Assembly: GCA_018831025.1 (NCBI GenBank)
Contig: JAHJRB010000015.1
Span: 1 to 35,000, forward strand
Length of the DNA stretch: 35,000 bases
Source of the DNA: Nanobdellota archaeon
Lineage (GTDB): Archaea; Nanobdellota; Nanobdellia; SCGC-AAA011-G17; ARS1403
Direction of reading: 5' to 3'
The notes below the pieces were generated by a model. That model was not told where the DNA came from and made no database searches. It saw only the letters and a list, made by a program, of their open reading frames with translations. Made by a program: the position numbers and the translations under genes. Positions 1 to 7,258 of the stretch are shown here, one piece after another. Every line of letters starts with the position of its first letter. Positions within the stretch are counted from its first letter, which is position 1.

Positions 1-69
1 ATTTTATTAATTTTATTAGCTATTGTTATTTGGTTAGCGATTAAAAAGGTGATAGAAAATGCTTTCTAA
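1..69 (+). CDS. C-terminal end of a small membrane protein (partial)
   Basis: The reading frame is open from the window edge to a TAA at 67-69. It encodes about 22 residues, nearly all hydrophobic, ending in a short basic stretch (A-I-K-K-V-I-E-N-A-F). It looks like the last membrane segment of another short surface or membrane protein. Its end overlaps the start of the next gene at 59, as is usual in this gene series, so it is probably the preceding member of the same operon. Function cannot be assigned from the fragment. Confidence 0.55.
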   Translation: MLLILLAIVIWLAIKKVIENAF

Positions 70-910
70 GAAAGGAGAGAGTGCCTCTTATATGGGAGGA
101 AAAACAACAGATATTATCTTAGCTTTAATAGCATTGAGTGTTATTGGATTAGTTCTTTTTGGGTTTTTTGGAAATAGTGATTTTTTTAGTGAATTAACTT
201 GTAAAGTAACTGTTTATATGGCAGACCAAACTGAGAAAGCGCCTATAATAAAATATACACCTTTTACTTTTCCTATTATTTGCTCTACTAAAGATAAAGT
301 TATTGAAGAAGATAATAAGGATAAAATCATGTGGGAAATTGCTGATTATATGAGGAAATGCTGGAGCATGTGGGGAGAAGGAAATTTAAATCCTGCTGGT
401 AAAAATGTTTGGTTTAATGATGAGTTTAAATGTTTCAAATGCTATAGGTTGAGTTTTAATGATTTTGAAGGGATTATAGATGCAAATGAATGGGATGAAT
501 TCTTTAAGGATCCTGAGAAAAGAGTTAAAGGAAGCGACCTAGACTTTTATAATTATTTTAAAGGGAATATATTACTTGGAACTGATGATGAAGGCAATTT
601 TGTTATTGAGAAAGATAAGTATTATGGTGTTACTTTTGTTGAGCATATAGAGAAAGATAGATGGGGAAGATATGTAGCAACAGCGACTACGGGGGCGACC
701 GTTGTTGGAGGAGCATGTATGTTTGTTGTTGGTGTTGGATGGATTGCTAGTCCTCTTTGTGTTTTAGGTGGAGGCGCATTAGGAGCCGGAGCTGCAGCTA
801 TTGAACAGTTTATTGATAAGATTTCTAGTTTGATAGTTGGAGAAGATAAAGATATAATAATGCTTTCAAGATATGAAGATGTTAAAAAATGCGGAGGATA
901 TATTGAATGA
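59..910 (+). CDS. Pilin-like membrane protein with a second glycine-rich hydrophobic segment
   Basis: The 283-residue product starts M-L-S-K-K-G-E-S, resembling an archaeal class III (prepilin-type) signal with possible cleavage after G6. A strong hydrophobic helix follows at about residues 18-37. The central part is hydrophilic with several cysteines (C48, C76 and a C-F-K-C-Y motif). Residues about 208-250 form a second, glycine- and alanine-rich hydrophobic region (GG, GVG, GGGALGAGAAA) resembling glycine-zipper membrane helices. A GGTGAT Shine-Dalgarno at 49-54 supports the start. The stop overlaps the next start (ATGA). No named family is recognised. The context suggests a minor pilin or membrane component of a surface apparatus; a pore-like role for the glycine-rich part is speculation. 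Confidence 0.75.
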   Translation: MLSKKGESASYMGGKTTDIILALIALSVIGLVLFGFFGNSDFFSELTCKVTVYMADQTEKAPIIKYTPFTFPIICSTKDKVIEEDNKDKIMWEIADYMRKCWSMWGEGNLNPAGKNVWFNDEFKCFKCYRLSFNDFEGIIDANEWDEFFKDPEKRVKGSDLDFYNYFKGNILLGTDDEGNFVIEKDKYYGVTFVEHIEKDRWGRYVATATTGATVVGGACMFVVGVGWIASPLCVLGGGALGAGAAAIEQFIDKISSLIVGEDKDIIMLSRYEDVKKCGGYIE

Positions 911-1053
911 AAAAAGGAGAATTTGCCTTGAGTAATGTTGCGGGATTATTGCTTGTTTTATTAGCGGCTCTTGTTTTAATATTGTTTATCTATCTTCTTA
1001 GAGATAAAATTAAAGAGATGATAGATATTATGAAAAGCATTTTTGGATTATAA
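907..1053 (+). CDS. Small pilin-like membrane peptide (48 aa)
   Basis: This short ORF starts on the ATGA that ends the previous gene and has a GGAGG Shine-Dalgarno at 893-897. The 48-residue product begins M-K-K-G-E-F-A-L-S, a class III signal-like start. It continues into one long hydrophobic helix (about residues 12-30) and ends with an amphipathic basic tail (R-D-K-I-K-E-M-I-D). The short length and single helix suit a minor pilin-like subunit or an assembly peptide. Translational coupling, ribosome binding site and motif together make it convincing despite its size. Function is unknown. Confidence 0.7.
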   Translation: MKKGEFALSNVAGLLLVLLAALVLILFIYLLRDKIKEMIDIMKSIFGL

Positions 1054-1055
1054 AA

Positions 1056-2063
1056 ATGGCAGAAGGAGAAGGGATGGGTATTGGAACTTTGGTTAATGCT
1101 ATTGTGATTTTTTTAGTTATAATCGGGGTTATTTGGGTTCATGGAGAAATGTTCGGGGGTTCTAGGAAAGCGTTAGAAGAGTTTTTTGATTTAGGTGAAA
1201 TAAAAAATGTTGCTCAGGATGTTTTTAGTACAGAAAGAGATATTACTTTAAATACTACTCATATAATTGCGGATAAAATTGTAGAATTATTAATGGTGAA
1301 GGAGAATGATTGTTTGATCAATTTAGATTTTAGCGGTTTTGATGATAGTTTTGTTGTTGAGTTTAAAGAAAGTACAACTGGAAATAGTTTGCTGGAAGTT
1401 TCTAAAGGAAGAGTTGCTGTGCAAAGAAGATTGACAAATAATGTATTTTTTATGAATTCAAGAAATTTTAAAATTAAAGAATTTGATAAAATTGAAATTA
1501 ATGGGATAGAATACCCTGTAAAAATTGGGGATAAAATAATCTTATTTAAAGATATAAATTCAAATTTTTATTTCTATGCGGGAAATGAATTGGCAGCAAT
1601 TAGAAATACTAAATTGAGTTGTGGACAGAAAAAAGTATCTGATCAATTGGCTCAACAGAGAATCGAGGGAGGAATAGGTTCAGTAGAATATTATCTTTCT
1701 ATGATGCAAGTTTATTACAATGATGGAAAATATGATAAGGTGCTTGATGCTTATTATTCTCTTTATAGAGGTTCTGAACAAGGAACTTTGGTTGTTAGTG
1801 CTGAACAATTGGAAAAGATGAATACATTATGGATAAATAGTGTTAATCAAATGGGTTCTGGTGCGCGGTATTTATGTGAAGATAAAAATGGAGTTTTTAG
1901 ATGCTTTGATTTTTCATATTATGAATATACAACCAATCTTAGAAATGGTATACTACAAAATTGTAAAGATGAAATTTTAATCCCGGTATCTATTAAGTAT
2001 GGTAATTTGGAAGATTGTGAAAAAGAAAGATTAACTAAGATAGGAATTTTACCAAGAATTTGA
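1056..2063 (+). CDS. Membrane-anchored protein with large extracytoplasmic region
   Basis: The 335-residue product has one N-terminal hydrophobic helix (about residues 12-28), then a mostly hydrophilic body with four to six cysteines. The segment around residues 212-240 (Y-Y-L-S-M-M-Q-V-Y-Y-N-D-G-K-Y-D-K-V) resembles one TPR-type helical hairpin. It lacks the KKG/KRGQ signal of its neighbours. Translation could instead begin at ATG 1074 (residue 7), which has GGAG at 1065-1068; the ATG at 1056 lies 2 nt after the previous stop with no clear Shine-Dalgarno. Operon membership suggests an accessory surface component. No family is recognised. Confidence 0.75.
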   Translation: MAEGEGMGIGTLVNAIVIFLVIIGVIWVHGEMFGGSRKALEEFFDLGEIKNVAQDVFSTERDITLNTTHIIADKIVELLMVKENDCLINLDFSGFDDSFVVEFKESTTGNSLLEVSKGRVAVQRRLTNNVFFMNSRNFKIKEFDKIEINGIEYPVKIGDKIILFKDINSNFYFYAGNELAAIRNTKLSCGQKKVSDQLAQQRIEGGIGSVEYYLSMMQVYYNDGKYDKVLDAYYSLYRGSEQGTLVVSAEQLEKMNTLWINSVNQMGSGARYLCEDKNGVFRCFDFSYYEYTTNLRNGILQNCKDEILIPVSIKYGNLEDCEKERLTKIGILPRI

Positions 2064-2084
2064 TAAAAAGCATTTATAGAAAAC

Positions 2085-2143
2085 TTTAAATATAAACCAA
2101 ATAATTTAAATAGTAATTAATATTATTAAAATCCAAAGGTGAT
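2085..2143 (+). promoter_or_regulatory. Promoter and Shine-Dalgarno of the main pilin-like gene
   Basis: The gap 2064-2148 holds an archaeal TATA-like element TTTAAATATAAA at 2085-2096. Initiation would be expected near 2116, giving a leader of about 30 nt. The Shine-Dalgarno GGTGAT at 2138-2143 lies 5 nt before the ATG. It is the only long gap inside the first surface-gene series, so the downstream pilin-like gene may be expressed separately and more strongly. Confidence 0.6.
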
Positions 2144-2148
2144 AATAA

Positions 2149-2529
2149 ATGAATAAAAGAGGTCAAGGTGGACTTTCTATGGATACCATAGTTGTGGCTA
2201 TTATTGCGATTATTGTTTTATTATTAATTGTTACTTTCTTTACTGGTGGTTTAGGAACTATCGGTCAAAAGATTACTGATGTATTTCAAAAAGGGACAGC
2301 AGGATATGATATAGATTTGGCTGTAAAGAACTGTGAAGATTATTGTGCTAGAGCTCAGAGATTGACAGGAGATCCCGCATTGAGAGCAAGTGCTTATTGT
2401 ACACAAACTTTCGATATTGATTTGAATAGGGATAACCAACTTTTGGATGCTGAAAAAGGTCTCAAATGCTATGGTGCTAAATCTGTCCCGGGTGTTAGTT
2501 GCTCTGGAGTAACCTGCCCTGCTACTTAA
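2149..2529 (+). CDS. Pilin-like surface protein with one EF-hand-type calcium loop
   Basis: The 126-residue product has a textbook archaeal class III signal: M-N-K-R-G-Q, then a hydrophobic helix at about residues 13-31. Prepilin peptidase would cleave after G5. The exposed domain contains cysteines at C62, C66, C84, C107, C118 and C123, suggesting disulfides. Residues 91-102 (D-L-N-R-D-N-Q-L-L-D-A-E) match the 12-residue EF-hand loop pattern (D1, N3, D5, N6, hydrophobic 8, E12). It has its own promoter and Shine-Dalgarno, so it may be the major filament subunit of this region. The signal and calcium loop are seen directly; the filament role is inferred. Confidence 0.8.
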   Translation: MNKRGQGGLSMDTIVVAIIAIIVLLLIVTFFTGGLGTIGQKITDVFQKGTAGYDIDLAVKNCEDYCARAQRLTGDPALRASAYCTQTFDIDLNRDNQLLDAEKGLKCYGAKSVPGVSCSGVTCPAT

Positions 2530-2542
2530 TTTTTTTTCTTTT
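2530..2542 (+). terminator. T-rich tract, possible archaeal terminator
   Basis: A run of T residues broken by one C directly follows the stop codon of the pilin-like gene. Archaeal RNA polymerase commonly stops at such oligo-T tracts. It could lower expression of the following minor genes relative to the pilin-like gene. Confidence 0.4.
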
Positions 2543-2543
2543 C

Positions 2544-2732
2544 ATGAATAAAAAAGGTTTGGCTTGGGGTATGATTGTAACTGCCATAATTGCGATACTT
2601 GTCTTAGTTATTCTTGTTTGGATTTTTAGAGAACAATTAACTGGAATTTCTGAACAGTTTTTAAACGTTATAAAACAAACTAGTGCAAGTTCTAAGGATT
2701 TTAGTGAAGAAATTAAAAATTTAAATCCTTAG
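2544..2732 (+). CDS. Small pilin-like protein (62 aa)
   Basis: The start at ATG 2544 gives M-N-K-K-G-L-A-W-G followed by a hydrophobic helix of about 20 residues and a short hydrophilic tail rich in S, K and E. An in-frame ATG at 2499 lies inside the previous gene and would put an unrelated 15-residue extension before the conserved MNKKG signal, so it was rejected. The gene lies 14 nt after the previous stop, across a T tract. The class III signal suggests processing by prepilin peptidase. It resembles minor pilins in size; no specific role can be given. Confidence 0.7.
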   Translation: MNKKGLAWGMIVTAIIAILVLVILVWIFREQLTGISEQFLNVIKQTSASSKDFSEEIKNLNP

Positions 2733-2747
2733 TAAAATAAAGAAAAA

Positions 2748-2757
2748 TTATATAAAG
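2748..2757 (+). promoter_or_regulatory. TATA element for a leaderless transcript
   Basis: TTATATAAAG is centred about 28 nt upstream of ATG 2781. This spacing would put transcription initiation at or next to the start codon, so the mRNA is probably leaderless. Confidence 0.55.
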
Positions 2758-2780
2758 TTTCTAAGTTAAGATTGTTGAGT

Positions 2781-3266
2781 ATGGGAGACGTTAGTTTAAA
2801 TTATACTGTTACTTTAATTTTAACTTTAATAGCAATTCTTACTTTGGGGGGATGTGTGTATAAAATTTATTATCCTAATTGTGATCCTCAAGCAGTTGAT
2901 AAGTTTAATGAGTTTACTACTTTATTTGAAAGTTGTTTAAATGGTAATTGCGGAGAATTTAATTTTCAAGACATTCCTGAAGGGCATAAGATTGTTTTAA
3001 AATCAAGCGGAACTATTACAGATATAAGATTGAATTGTGGAGGGAGATTTAGTAGTAAACTCAACCAAGCTTATAATGTTGGTTTGTGTACTTATCGTTT
3101 TGGGAAAGATTCATCGGAAAATATAGGAGAGTTTGATATCAGCTATAGTTTAATAGATAGTTTATATTCTTTTAATGGAAATATTAAAATTAGAAAAACC
3201 GAAAATAAAATTTGTATGGATAAAAAAGAAGTTGAGTATAGGTCGGTTATACCGACGCTGAGGTAA
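2781..3266 (+). CDS. Predicted small lipoprotein-like surface protein
   Basis: The chosen start ATG 2781 lies at the expected initiation distance from the upstream TATA element; an in-frame TTG at 2772 is less likely. The 161-residue product has an N-terminal hydrophobic helix ending in T-L-G-G-C, which fits a lipobox (L-G-G-C), so the cysteine near residue 25 could be lipid-anchored. The rest is hydrophilic with cysteines in a C-N-G-N-C-G motif and others (C-G-G, L-C-T-Y). The gene ends 1 nt before the next start. No family is recognised; it lies in the pilin-like operon. Confidence 0.7.
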   Translation: MGDVSLNYTVTLILTLIAILTLGGCVYKIYYPNCDPQAVDKFNEFTTLFESCLNGNCGEFNFQDIPEGHKIVLKSSGTITDIRLNCGGRFSSKLNQAYNVGLCTYRFGKDSSENIGEFDISYSLIDSLYSFNGNIKIRKTENKICMDKKEVEYRSVIPTLR

Positions 3267-3267
3267 T

Positions 3268-3648
3268 ATGAATAAAAGAGGTCAAAGTTTAATACAAGTT
3301 GAGACTATAGAATATGTTTTATTGGTTGCTATAGCAATAATGTTGTTTTTTTTATTAAATACAGCAATTGGTATGGAGAAATTTAATGGATTAAGAGCAG
3401 ATGATTTGGCTTTGACTATAAATTCTGTATTTATTCCAAAAGGGAATGTTGCGATTGATTATGAAATGGGAGAAGAAGGCAGGGAGATTAAATTTTATGA
3501 GGGAATTGTTGGAACTTATATTGACGACCCCATTAGAGAAAGTAAAAATTTAGTTTTAGTAGATAGTAATTATATTTTTGAAAGAAGAAATATGAATACT
3601 AATTTGTTGGAAATTACAAAGCAAGGGGATAAGGTTACTGTAAGATGA
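3268..3648 (+). CDS. Pilin-like membrane protein
   Basis: The 126-residue product begins M-N-K-R-G-Q-S-L-I-Q-V-E, with a Q and a conserved E soon after the cleavage site, like type IV pilin precursors. A hydrophobic helix spans about residues 16-31. The remainder is a small, probably beta-rich extracellular domain with no cysteine. A GAGGT Shine-Dalgarno at 3260-3264 precedes the ATG. The stop overlaps the next start as ATGA. Predicted minor pilin or pseudopilin; no closer assignment. Confidence 0.72.
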   Translation: MNKRGQSLIQVETIEYVLLVAIAIMLFFLLNTAIGMEKFNGLRADDLALTINSVFIPKGNVAIDYEMGEEGREIKFYEGIVGTYIDDPIRESKNLVLVDSNYIFERRNMNTNLLEITKQGDKVTVR

Positions 3649-4058
3649 ATAAAAAAGGAGGGAGTACATTAGCTAGTAAATCTGGGTTTTATATTATATT
3701 TTTAATACTCTTTACCTTTGCTGTTTTGTACTCTGTTAAATTTATAGAAGATAAAGAAGTAAGAAGAGTTGATTTTTTTCAGTTAGAAGATAGTGTTGTT
3801 ATTAATAGAGTTATTAGTTGCGTATCTAATGATAATTTTGGAGAAATAGATGTAAATAAATTTAATGAAATTGAATTGAGAAAATGTTTGACTAACACTA
3901 ATTTTAATTTTATTATAATGTTGGATACGGTGGATGATCAAAAAATAGTTTCCATTGGAGATGTTGGTCTTGATTATAGGAGCATAGGCAGGTATGTCTT
4001 AGTTGATAATAAAAAAGCTAGAATAAGAGCGGGGTATAGTAAAAATGTTCCCGAGTGA
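3645..4058 (+). CDS. Pilin-like membrane protein
   Basis: Translation starts on the ATGA overlap with the preceding gene. The product (137 residues) begins M-N-K-K-G-G-S-T-L-A, then has a hydrophobic helix at about residues 14-30 and a hydrophilic domain with two cysteines near residues 64 and 86 that could form a disulfide. Its size and layout match the preceding gene. It is predicted to be processed by prepilin peptidase and to sit in the outer face of the cell membrane. Function is inferred only from the signal and the operon. Confidence 0.7.
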   Translation: MNKKGGSTLASKSGFYIIFLILFTFAVLYSVKFIEDKEVRRVDFFQLEDSVVINRVISCVSNDNFGEIDVNKFNEIELRKCLTNTNFNFIIMLDTVDDQKIVSIGDVGLDYRSIGRYVLVDNKKARIRAGYSKNVPE

Positions 4059-4476
4059 TGTGAAGGATTTAATTACAGCATTTGTTTTGATAGTGATATT
4101 AGTAGCAGGAAGTGCTATTTATCAGACGCTTTATAAAACGGATGAAGTCTTAAAAGAAATTAAAATTAATGATGAACAAGATTTATTTTCTTTGAATTAT
4201 TTGAAAACTAAAATTAGTGATGGAAGTTTAATTAGCGAGTTAATCATTGAATCTGAAAATAATGATGGTGCGTTTGAAACCTTAAAAGATGGAACTGAAG
4301 AGATAATGAATTTTGCATTTGTTGAAGAATATAGCGTAATTATTCTATATCCAACTATTGAAAAAAAATTCGGAGAAGATAATTTTGAAAGATATACTGA
4401 GTTAAAGTTATTTGATAAAGATGAAGAAATGATTTTAGTGAAGGTAGGAGTAAGATTTAAGGAGGGATGGGTGTGA
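4045..4476 (+). CDS. Single-helix membrane protein of the pilin-like operon
   Basis: The 143-residue product has a hydrophobic helix near the N-terminus (about residues 10-28) and a charged, acidic remainder. It does not carry a KKG signal. ATG 4045 overlaps the previous gene by 14 nt; an in-frame GTG at 4060, just after that stop, is an alternative start. The end overlaps the next gene as GTGA. Membership of an uninterrupted co-directional series suggests an accessory role in the same apparatus. No family is recognised. Confidence 0.65.
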   Translation: MFPSDVKDLITAFVLIVILVAGSAIYQTLYKTDEVLKEIKINDEQDLFSLNYLKTKISDGSLISELIIESENNDGAFETLKDGTEEIMNFAFVEEYSVIILYPTIEKKFGEDNFERYTELKLFDKDEEMILVKVGVRFKEGWV

Positions 4477-5705
4477 ATAAAAAAGGTGTTTATTTTGCAA
4501 GTTTTAGTATTTTATTAGTTATCTTTATGATTATAGGTTACAGTTTTGTTAATGATAGAAAAGAAGCTGAGGCAGGGATAGATGATTTGGGAAAATTTAG
4601 CGTTGGTTTAATTACTTCTAATTTTAATGTTGAGAAATTAAGATTTGAAATTGAAGAGGCGATAAAAATTTCTAAAGAATTAGCTTTAAAAAATATTAAA
4701 GATAATGCGGGGGTTTATGATAAGATTAATTGTGGATTAAATGGGGATTACATAGTTTTAGGAACTGGATGTGATTATTTAAATCCTGAAGAGAATTTTT
4801 ATCATTATTTCAACGATAGTTTTGACAGAACCTTAAAAGGAATAGATCCAAAGTTTAACTCTGATGAATTTAATATTGAAATTTTAAATAATGGTTTAGA
4901 TGTAAAAGGGACTAAAAGAGTTTCATTAGATATTACTAAGGAGATTAAGTCTACAACTAAAAAAACTGTAACTGAAAAAGACTCTTTTAAATTTGATGAA
5001 AAATTAAATTCTGAAATATTGTCTTATATTGAAAGATATAGTCAAGAGTATAATGTACCTGAAGATTTGGTTAAAGCAGTTATAATTAAAGAATCTGGAG
5101 GAAATATTAATGCTGTTGGTTCCAATCCGGATAGTACTGATTATGGATTAATGCAGATAAATAGTAAAGCACATCCTGATTGGTTTGATGGGAGTAGGGG
5201 ATGTAGAGTTAATGAAGATGTTAGTTGTAATATTAAAGCAGGTACTGAAATATTAAAATCAGGTTATGATCGATTTAAGGATGGTAAGACATATACATGC
5301 ACTGGTAAGACTTATACTAACTGGGAAGCTGCTTTGAGAGCTTATAATGGATGGGGATGCTTAAACTTGGATTATGTTGAGAGCGTTTTATCTTTACTAG
5401 GTGAAGAGATTTCTACTTATATTACCCAAGATACTGAAGTTTATAGAGAGAACGTAGGTTATATCGAACTAGATTTAGATTATCATGAAGAGGTAGGCTA
5501 TAATTTTAGAAATATTAATGATGCTATTTTAAGGGGGAGAACTATTAAAGATTGTGTTAATAATGGAGAAGATGTCTTTGTTTGTGCTAGTAGAGAAAAT
5601 GACCTTTTTTTCATTTTTAATGCAAGGATTGAAGGAAACGTGATTAAATTTGATGTTGAAGAGCTAGAAACTGGGGATATAATTAAATTTGCGCTAAATA
5701 TATAA
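4473..5705 (+). CDS. Membrane-anchored lytic transglycosylase-like (SLT/lysozyme-fold) protein with class III signal
   Basis: The start is GTG 4473, not ATG 4467: GGAGG at 4461-4465 is 7 nt before the GTG, the GTG overlaps the previous stop (GTGA), and this start yields the M-N-K-K-G signal of the neighbours. A hydrophobic helix follows at about residues 10-26. Residues about 175-310 resemble the SLT/goose-lysozyme-fold domain: catalytic glutamate in I-I-K-E-S-G-G-N (E207), G-L-M-Q-I-N at 225-230, and A-Y-N-G-W-G at 290-295. Cysteines in the insert may form disulfides. Such enzymes cleave the MurNAc-GlcNAc bond of peptidoglycan. Archaea are not expected to make peptidoglycan, so the target may be bacterial cell wall or another glycan. 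The domain call is strong; the substrate is unknown. Confidence 0.85.
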   Translation: MNKKGVYFASFSILLVIFMIIGYSFVNDRKEAEAGIDDLGKFSVGLITSNFNVEKLRFEIEEAIKISKELALKNIKDNAGVYDKINCGLNGDYIVLGTGCDYLNPEENFYHYFNDSFDRTLKGIDPKFNSDEFNIEILNNGLDVKGTKRVSLDITKEIKSTTKKTVTEKDSFKFDEKLNSEILSYIERYSQEYNVPEDLVKAVIIKESGGNINAVGSNPDSTDYGLMQINSKAHPDWFDGSRGCRVNEDVSCNIKAGTEILKSGYDRFKDGKTYTCTGKTYTNWEAALRAYNGWGCLNLDYVESVLSLLGEEISTYITQDTEVYRENVGYIELDLDYHEEVGYNFRNINDAILRGRTIKDCVNNGEDVFVCASRENDLFFIFNARIEGNVIKFDVEELETGDIIKFALNI

Positions 5706-5720
5706 AAGAATTACAATAAT

Positions 5721-5730
5721 TTTTTATACT
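5721..5730 (+). promoter_or_regulatory. TATA element for the RPA transcript
   Basis: TTTTTATACT is centred about 26 nt before ATG 5752, predicting a leaderless mRNA. The 46-nt gap holds nothing else recognisable. Confidence 0.5.
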
Positions 5731-5751
5731 ACATCTTAATTCTTAGTTATT

Positions 5752-6750
5752 ATGCTATTTGGGTTAACTTATGAGGAAATTATTGATAAGATAAAGGAAA
5801 AAGGTCTAGAGCAAGGAGAGATTGAAAGAAAAATAAAAGAAAAAATGTCTCAACTTTCTGGTCTTATTTCTAAAGAAGGTGCTGCCCAAATTATTGCTAA
5901 TGAACTTGGCATTAAGATTTTTAGAGAGGTTGGAAAAATAAAAATAGGTGAGGTTAGAGCAGGAATGAGAGATATAGAGATAGATGGGAAAGTGGTTAAT
6001 GTTTATGACGTTAGGGAATTTAAAACTGAGAAAAGACAAGGAAAAGTTGCGAGTTTTATGATGGCTGATGAAACCGGACAGATGAGGATTGTTTTGTGGG
6101 ATGAAGGGCAAATAAAAAGAGTTGAAACCAATGAAATTAAAGAGGGAGTTATATTAAAAATAAAGAATACTTACTGTAGAAATAATAATGGGTTTAAAGA
6201 AATTCATTTGAATGCAAGGTCTGAGATTATTTTGAATCCACCTAATGTGGAGATTGGAGAAGTTAAAACAAATAATGTCGTTTTTGAGTTTAAACCTAAA
6301 AAAATTTCAGAGTTAAATGAAAATGATAGGAATGTTATTTTAAGGGGAACAATTGTTCAGCTTTTTGATCCTAGATTTTATGAAGTATGTGGGCAGTGTG
6401 GCAAGAGAGTTGTAATGGAGAATGGAAACTTTAAATGTGTAGATCATGGAGAAGTTAATGTTAATTATGCTGCAGTTCTTAATTTCTTTTTGGATGATGG
6501 GACAGAGAATATTCGAGTTGTTTGTTTTAGGAATGTTGCTGCTGATGTTTTAGGAATTTCTGAGGAAGAATTGGGTAAATTAAAAGATAGTCCGCAAGAT
6601 TTTGAAAATTTAAAGAATAATATTTTAGGAAAGCAATTGGAAGTTAGTGGAAGGGGGACGATGAATGAAATGTTCAATAGATTAGAATTCATAGGCAATA
6701 ACGCTGAAGAATTAAAGCCAGAGAAAATTTTAGAAGAAAATGATGTTTAG
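5752..6750 (+). CDS. Replication protein A (single-stranded DNA-binding, OB folds and zinc finger)
   Basis: The 332-residue protein has a helical N-terminal region (1-55), an OB-fold around residues 65-165 and a second OB-like region with an embedded zinc finger (C213, C216, C229, H232). The OB segment includes the R-I-V-L-W pattern characteristic of RPA. This is the usual architecture of archaeal RPA, which coats ssDNA in replication, repair and recombination and works with RadA, encoded nearby. It overlaps the next gene by 11 nt. The predicted transcript is leaderless. Confidence 0.88.
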   Translation: MLFGLTYEEIIDKIKEKGLEQGEIERKIKEKMSQLSGLISKEGAAQIIANELGIKIFREVGKIKIGEVRAGMRDIEIDGKVVNVYDVREFKTEKRQGKVASFMMADETGQMRIVLWDEGQIKRVETNEIKEGVILKIKNTYCRNNNGFKEIHLNARSEIILNPPNVEIGEVKTNNVVFEFKPKKISELNENDRNVILRGTIVQLFDPRFYEVCGQCGKRVVMENGNFKCVDHGEVNVNYAAVLNFFLDDGTENIRVVCFRNVAADVLGISEEELGKLKDSPQDFENLKNNILGKQLEVSGRGTMNEMFNRLEFIGNNAEELKPEKILEENDV

Positions 6751-7201
6751 AACCCACTTTGTTTTTTCTTTATTAGTTGGTCTATATTTTTTAGATAGTT
6801 TTAATGGAAATAAATTTTTATTTTTATTTTTAATCTTGCTGTTTGGGAGCCTTGCTGATATTGATAATCCGAAATCTAAATTAGGAAAAAATTTCTGGTT
6901 TTTGTCTAAACCATTTAATCTTTTATTCGGTCATAGAAAATTATTTCATAGTTTATTAGTTCCTGTAATTTTAGGTTTAGCAGTCTGGTATTTATTTGAC
7001 AAATGGTGGATGCCTATTTTTTTAGGTTATAGCAGTCATGTATTGTTAGATGGGTTTACTTTAGAAGGAATTAATTTTATTTATCCTTTTAAACAATTAA
7101 GGTTGAGTGGATTTATTGAAACTGGAAAAAAAGAAGAGAGTTTTATTTTTTATTTATTTGTTTTAATTGATGCGATATTTATCTTTAGTATTCTGTTTTA
7201 G
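6740..7201 (+). CDS. YdjM-family (DUF457) membrane protein, putative metal-dependent hydrolase
   Basis: The 153-residue protein has three or four hydrophobic helices and the motifs typical of the YdjM/DUF457 family: an early histidine (F-R-T-H-F), G-S-L-A-D-I-D-N-P, and G-H-R-K-L-F-H-S-L, plus a later S-S-H-V-L-L-D-G. These His and Asp residues are thought to bind metal in an integral-membrane hydrolase. The start overlaps the end of RPA. ATG 6743 directly follows ATG 6740 and is equally possible. The substrate is unknown in the family; DNA-related and lipid-related roles have both been considered. Confidence 0.75.
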   Translation: MMFRTHFVFSLLVGLYFLDSFNGNKFLFLFLILLFGSLADIDNPKSKLGKNFWFLSKPFNLLFGHRKLFHSLLVPVILGLAVWYLFDKWWMPIFLGYSSHVLLDGFTLEGINFIYPFKQLRLSGFIETGKKEESFIFYLFVLIDAIFIFSILF

Positions 7202-7258
7202 TATTATATGGTTTAGAGTATAGTAAACTATTTAAGCTAATTAAATATAAGTTTCACT

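Noticed and set aside
2499..2732. ATG 2499 as start of the 62-residue pilin-like protein
   Set aside because: It would read through the end of the previous gene and add an unrelated segment before the M-N-K-K-G signal.
4467..5705. ATG 4467 as the start of the SLT-like gene
   Set aside because: Only 1 nt separates it from GGAGG; GTG 4473 has ideal spacing, a GTGA overlap and gives the shared M-N-K-K-G start.
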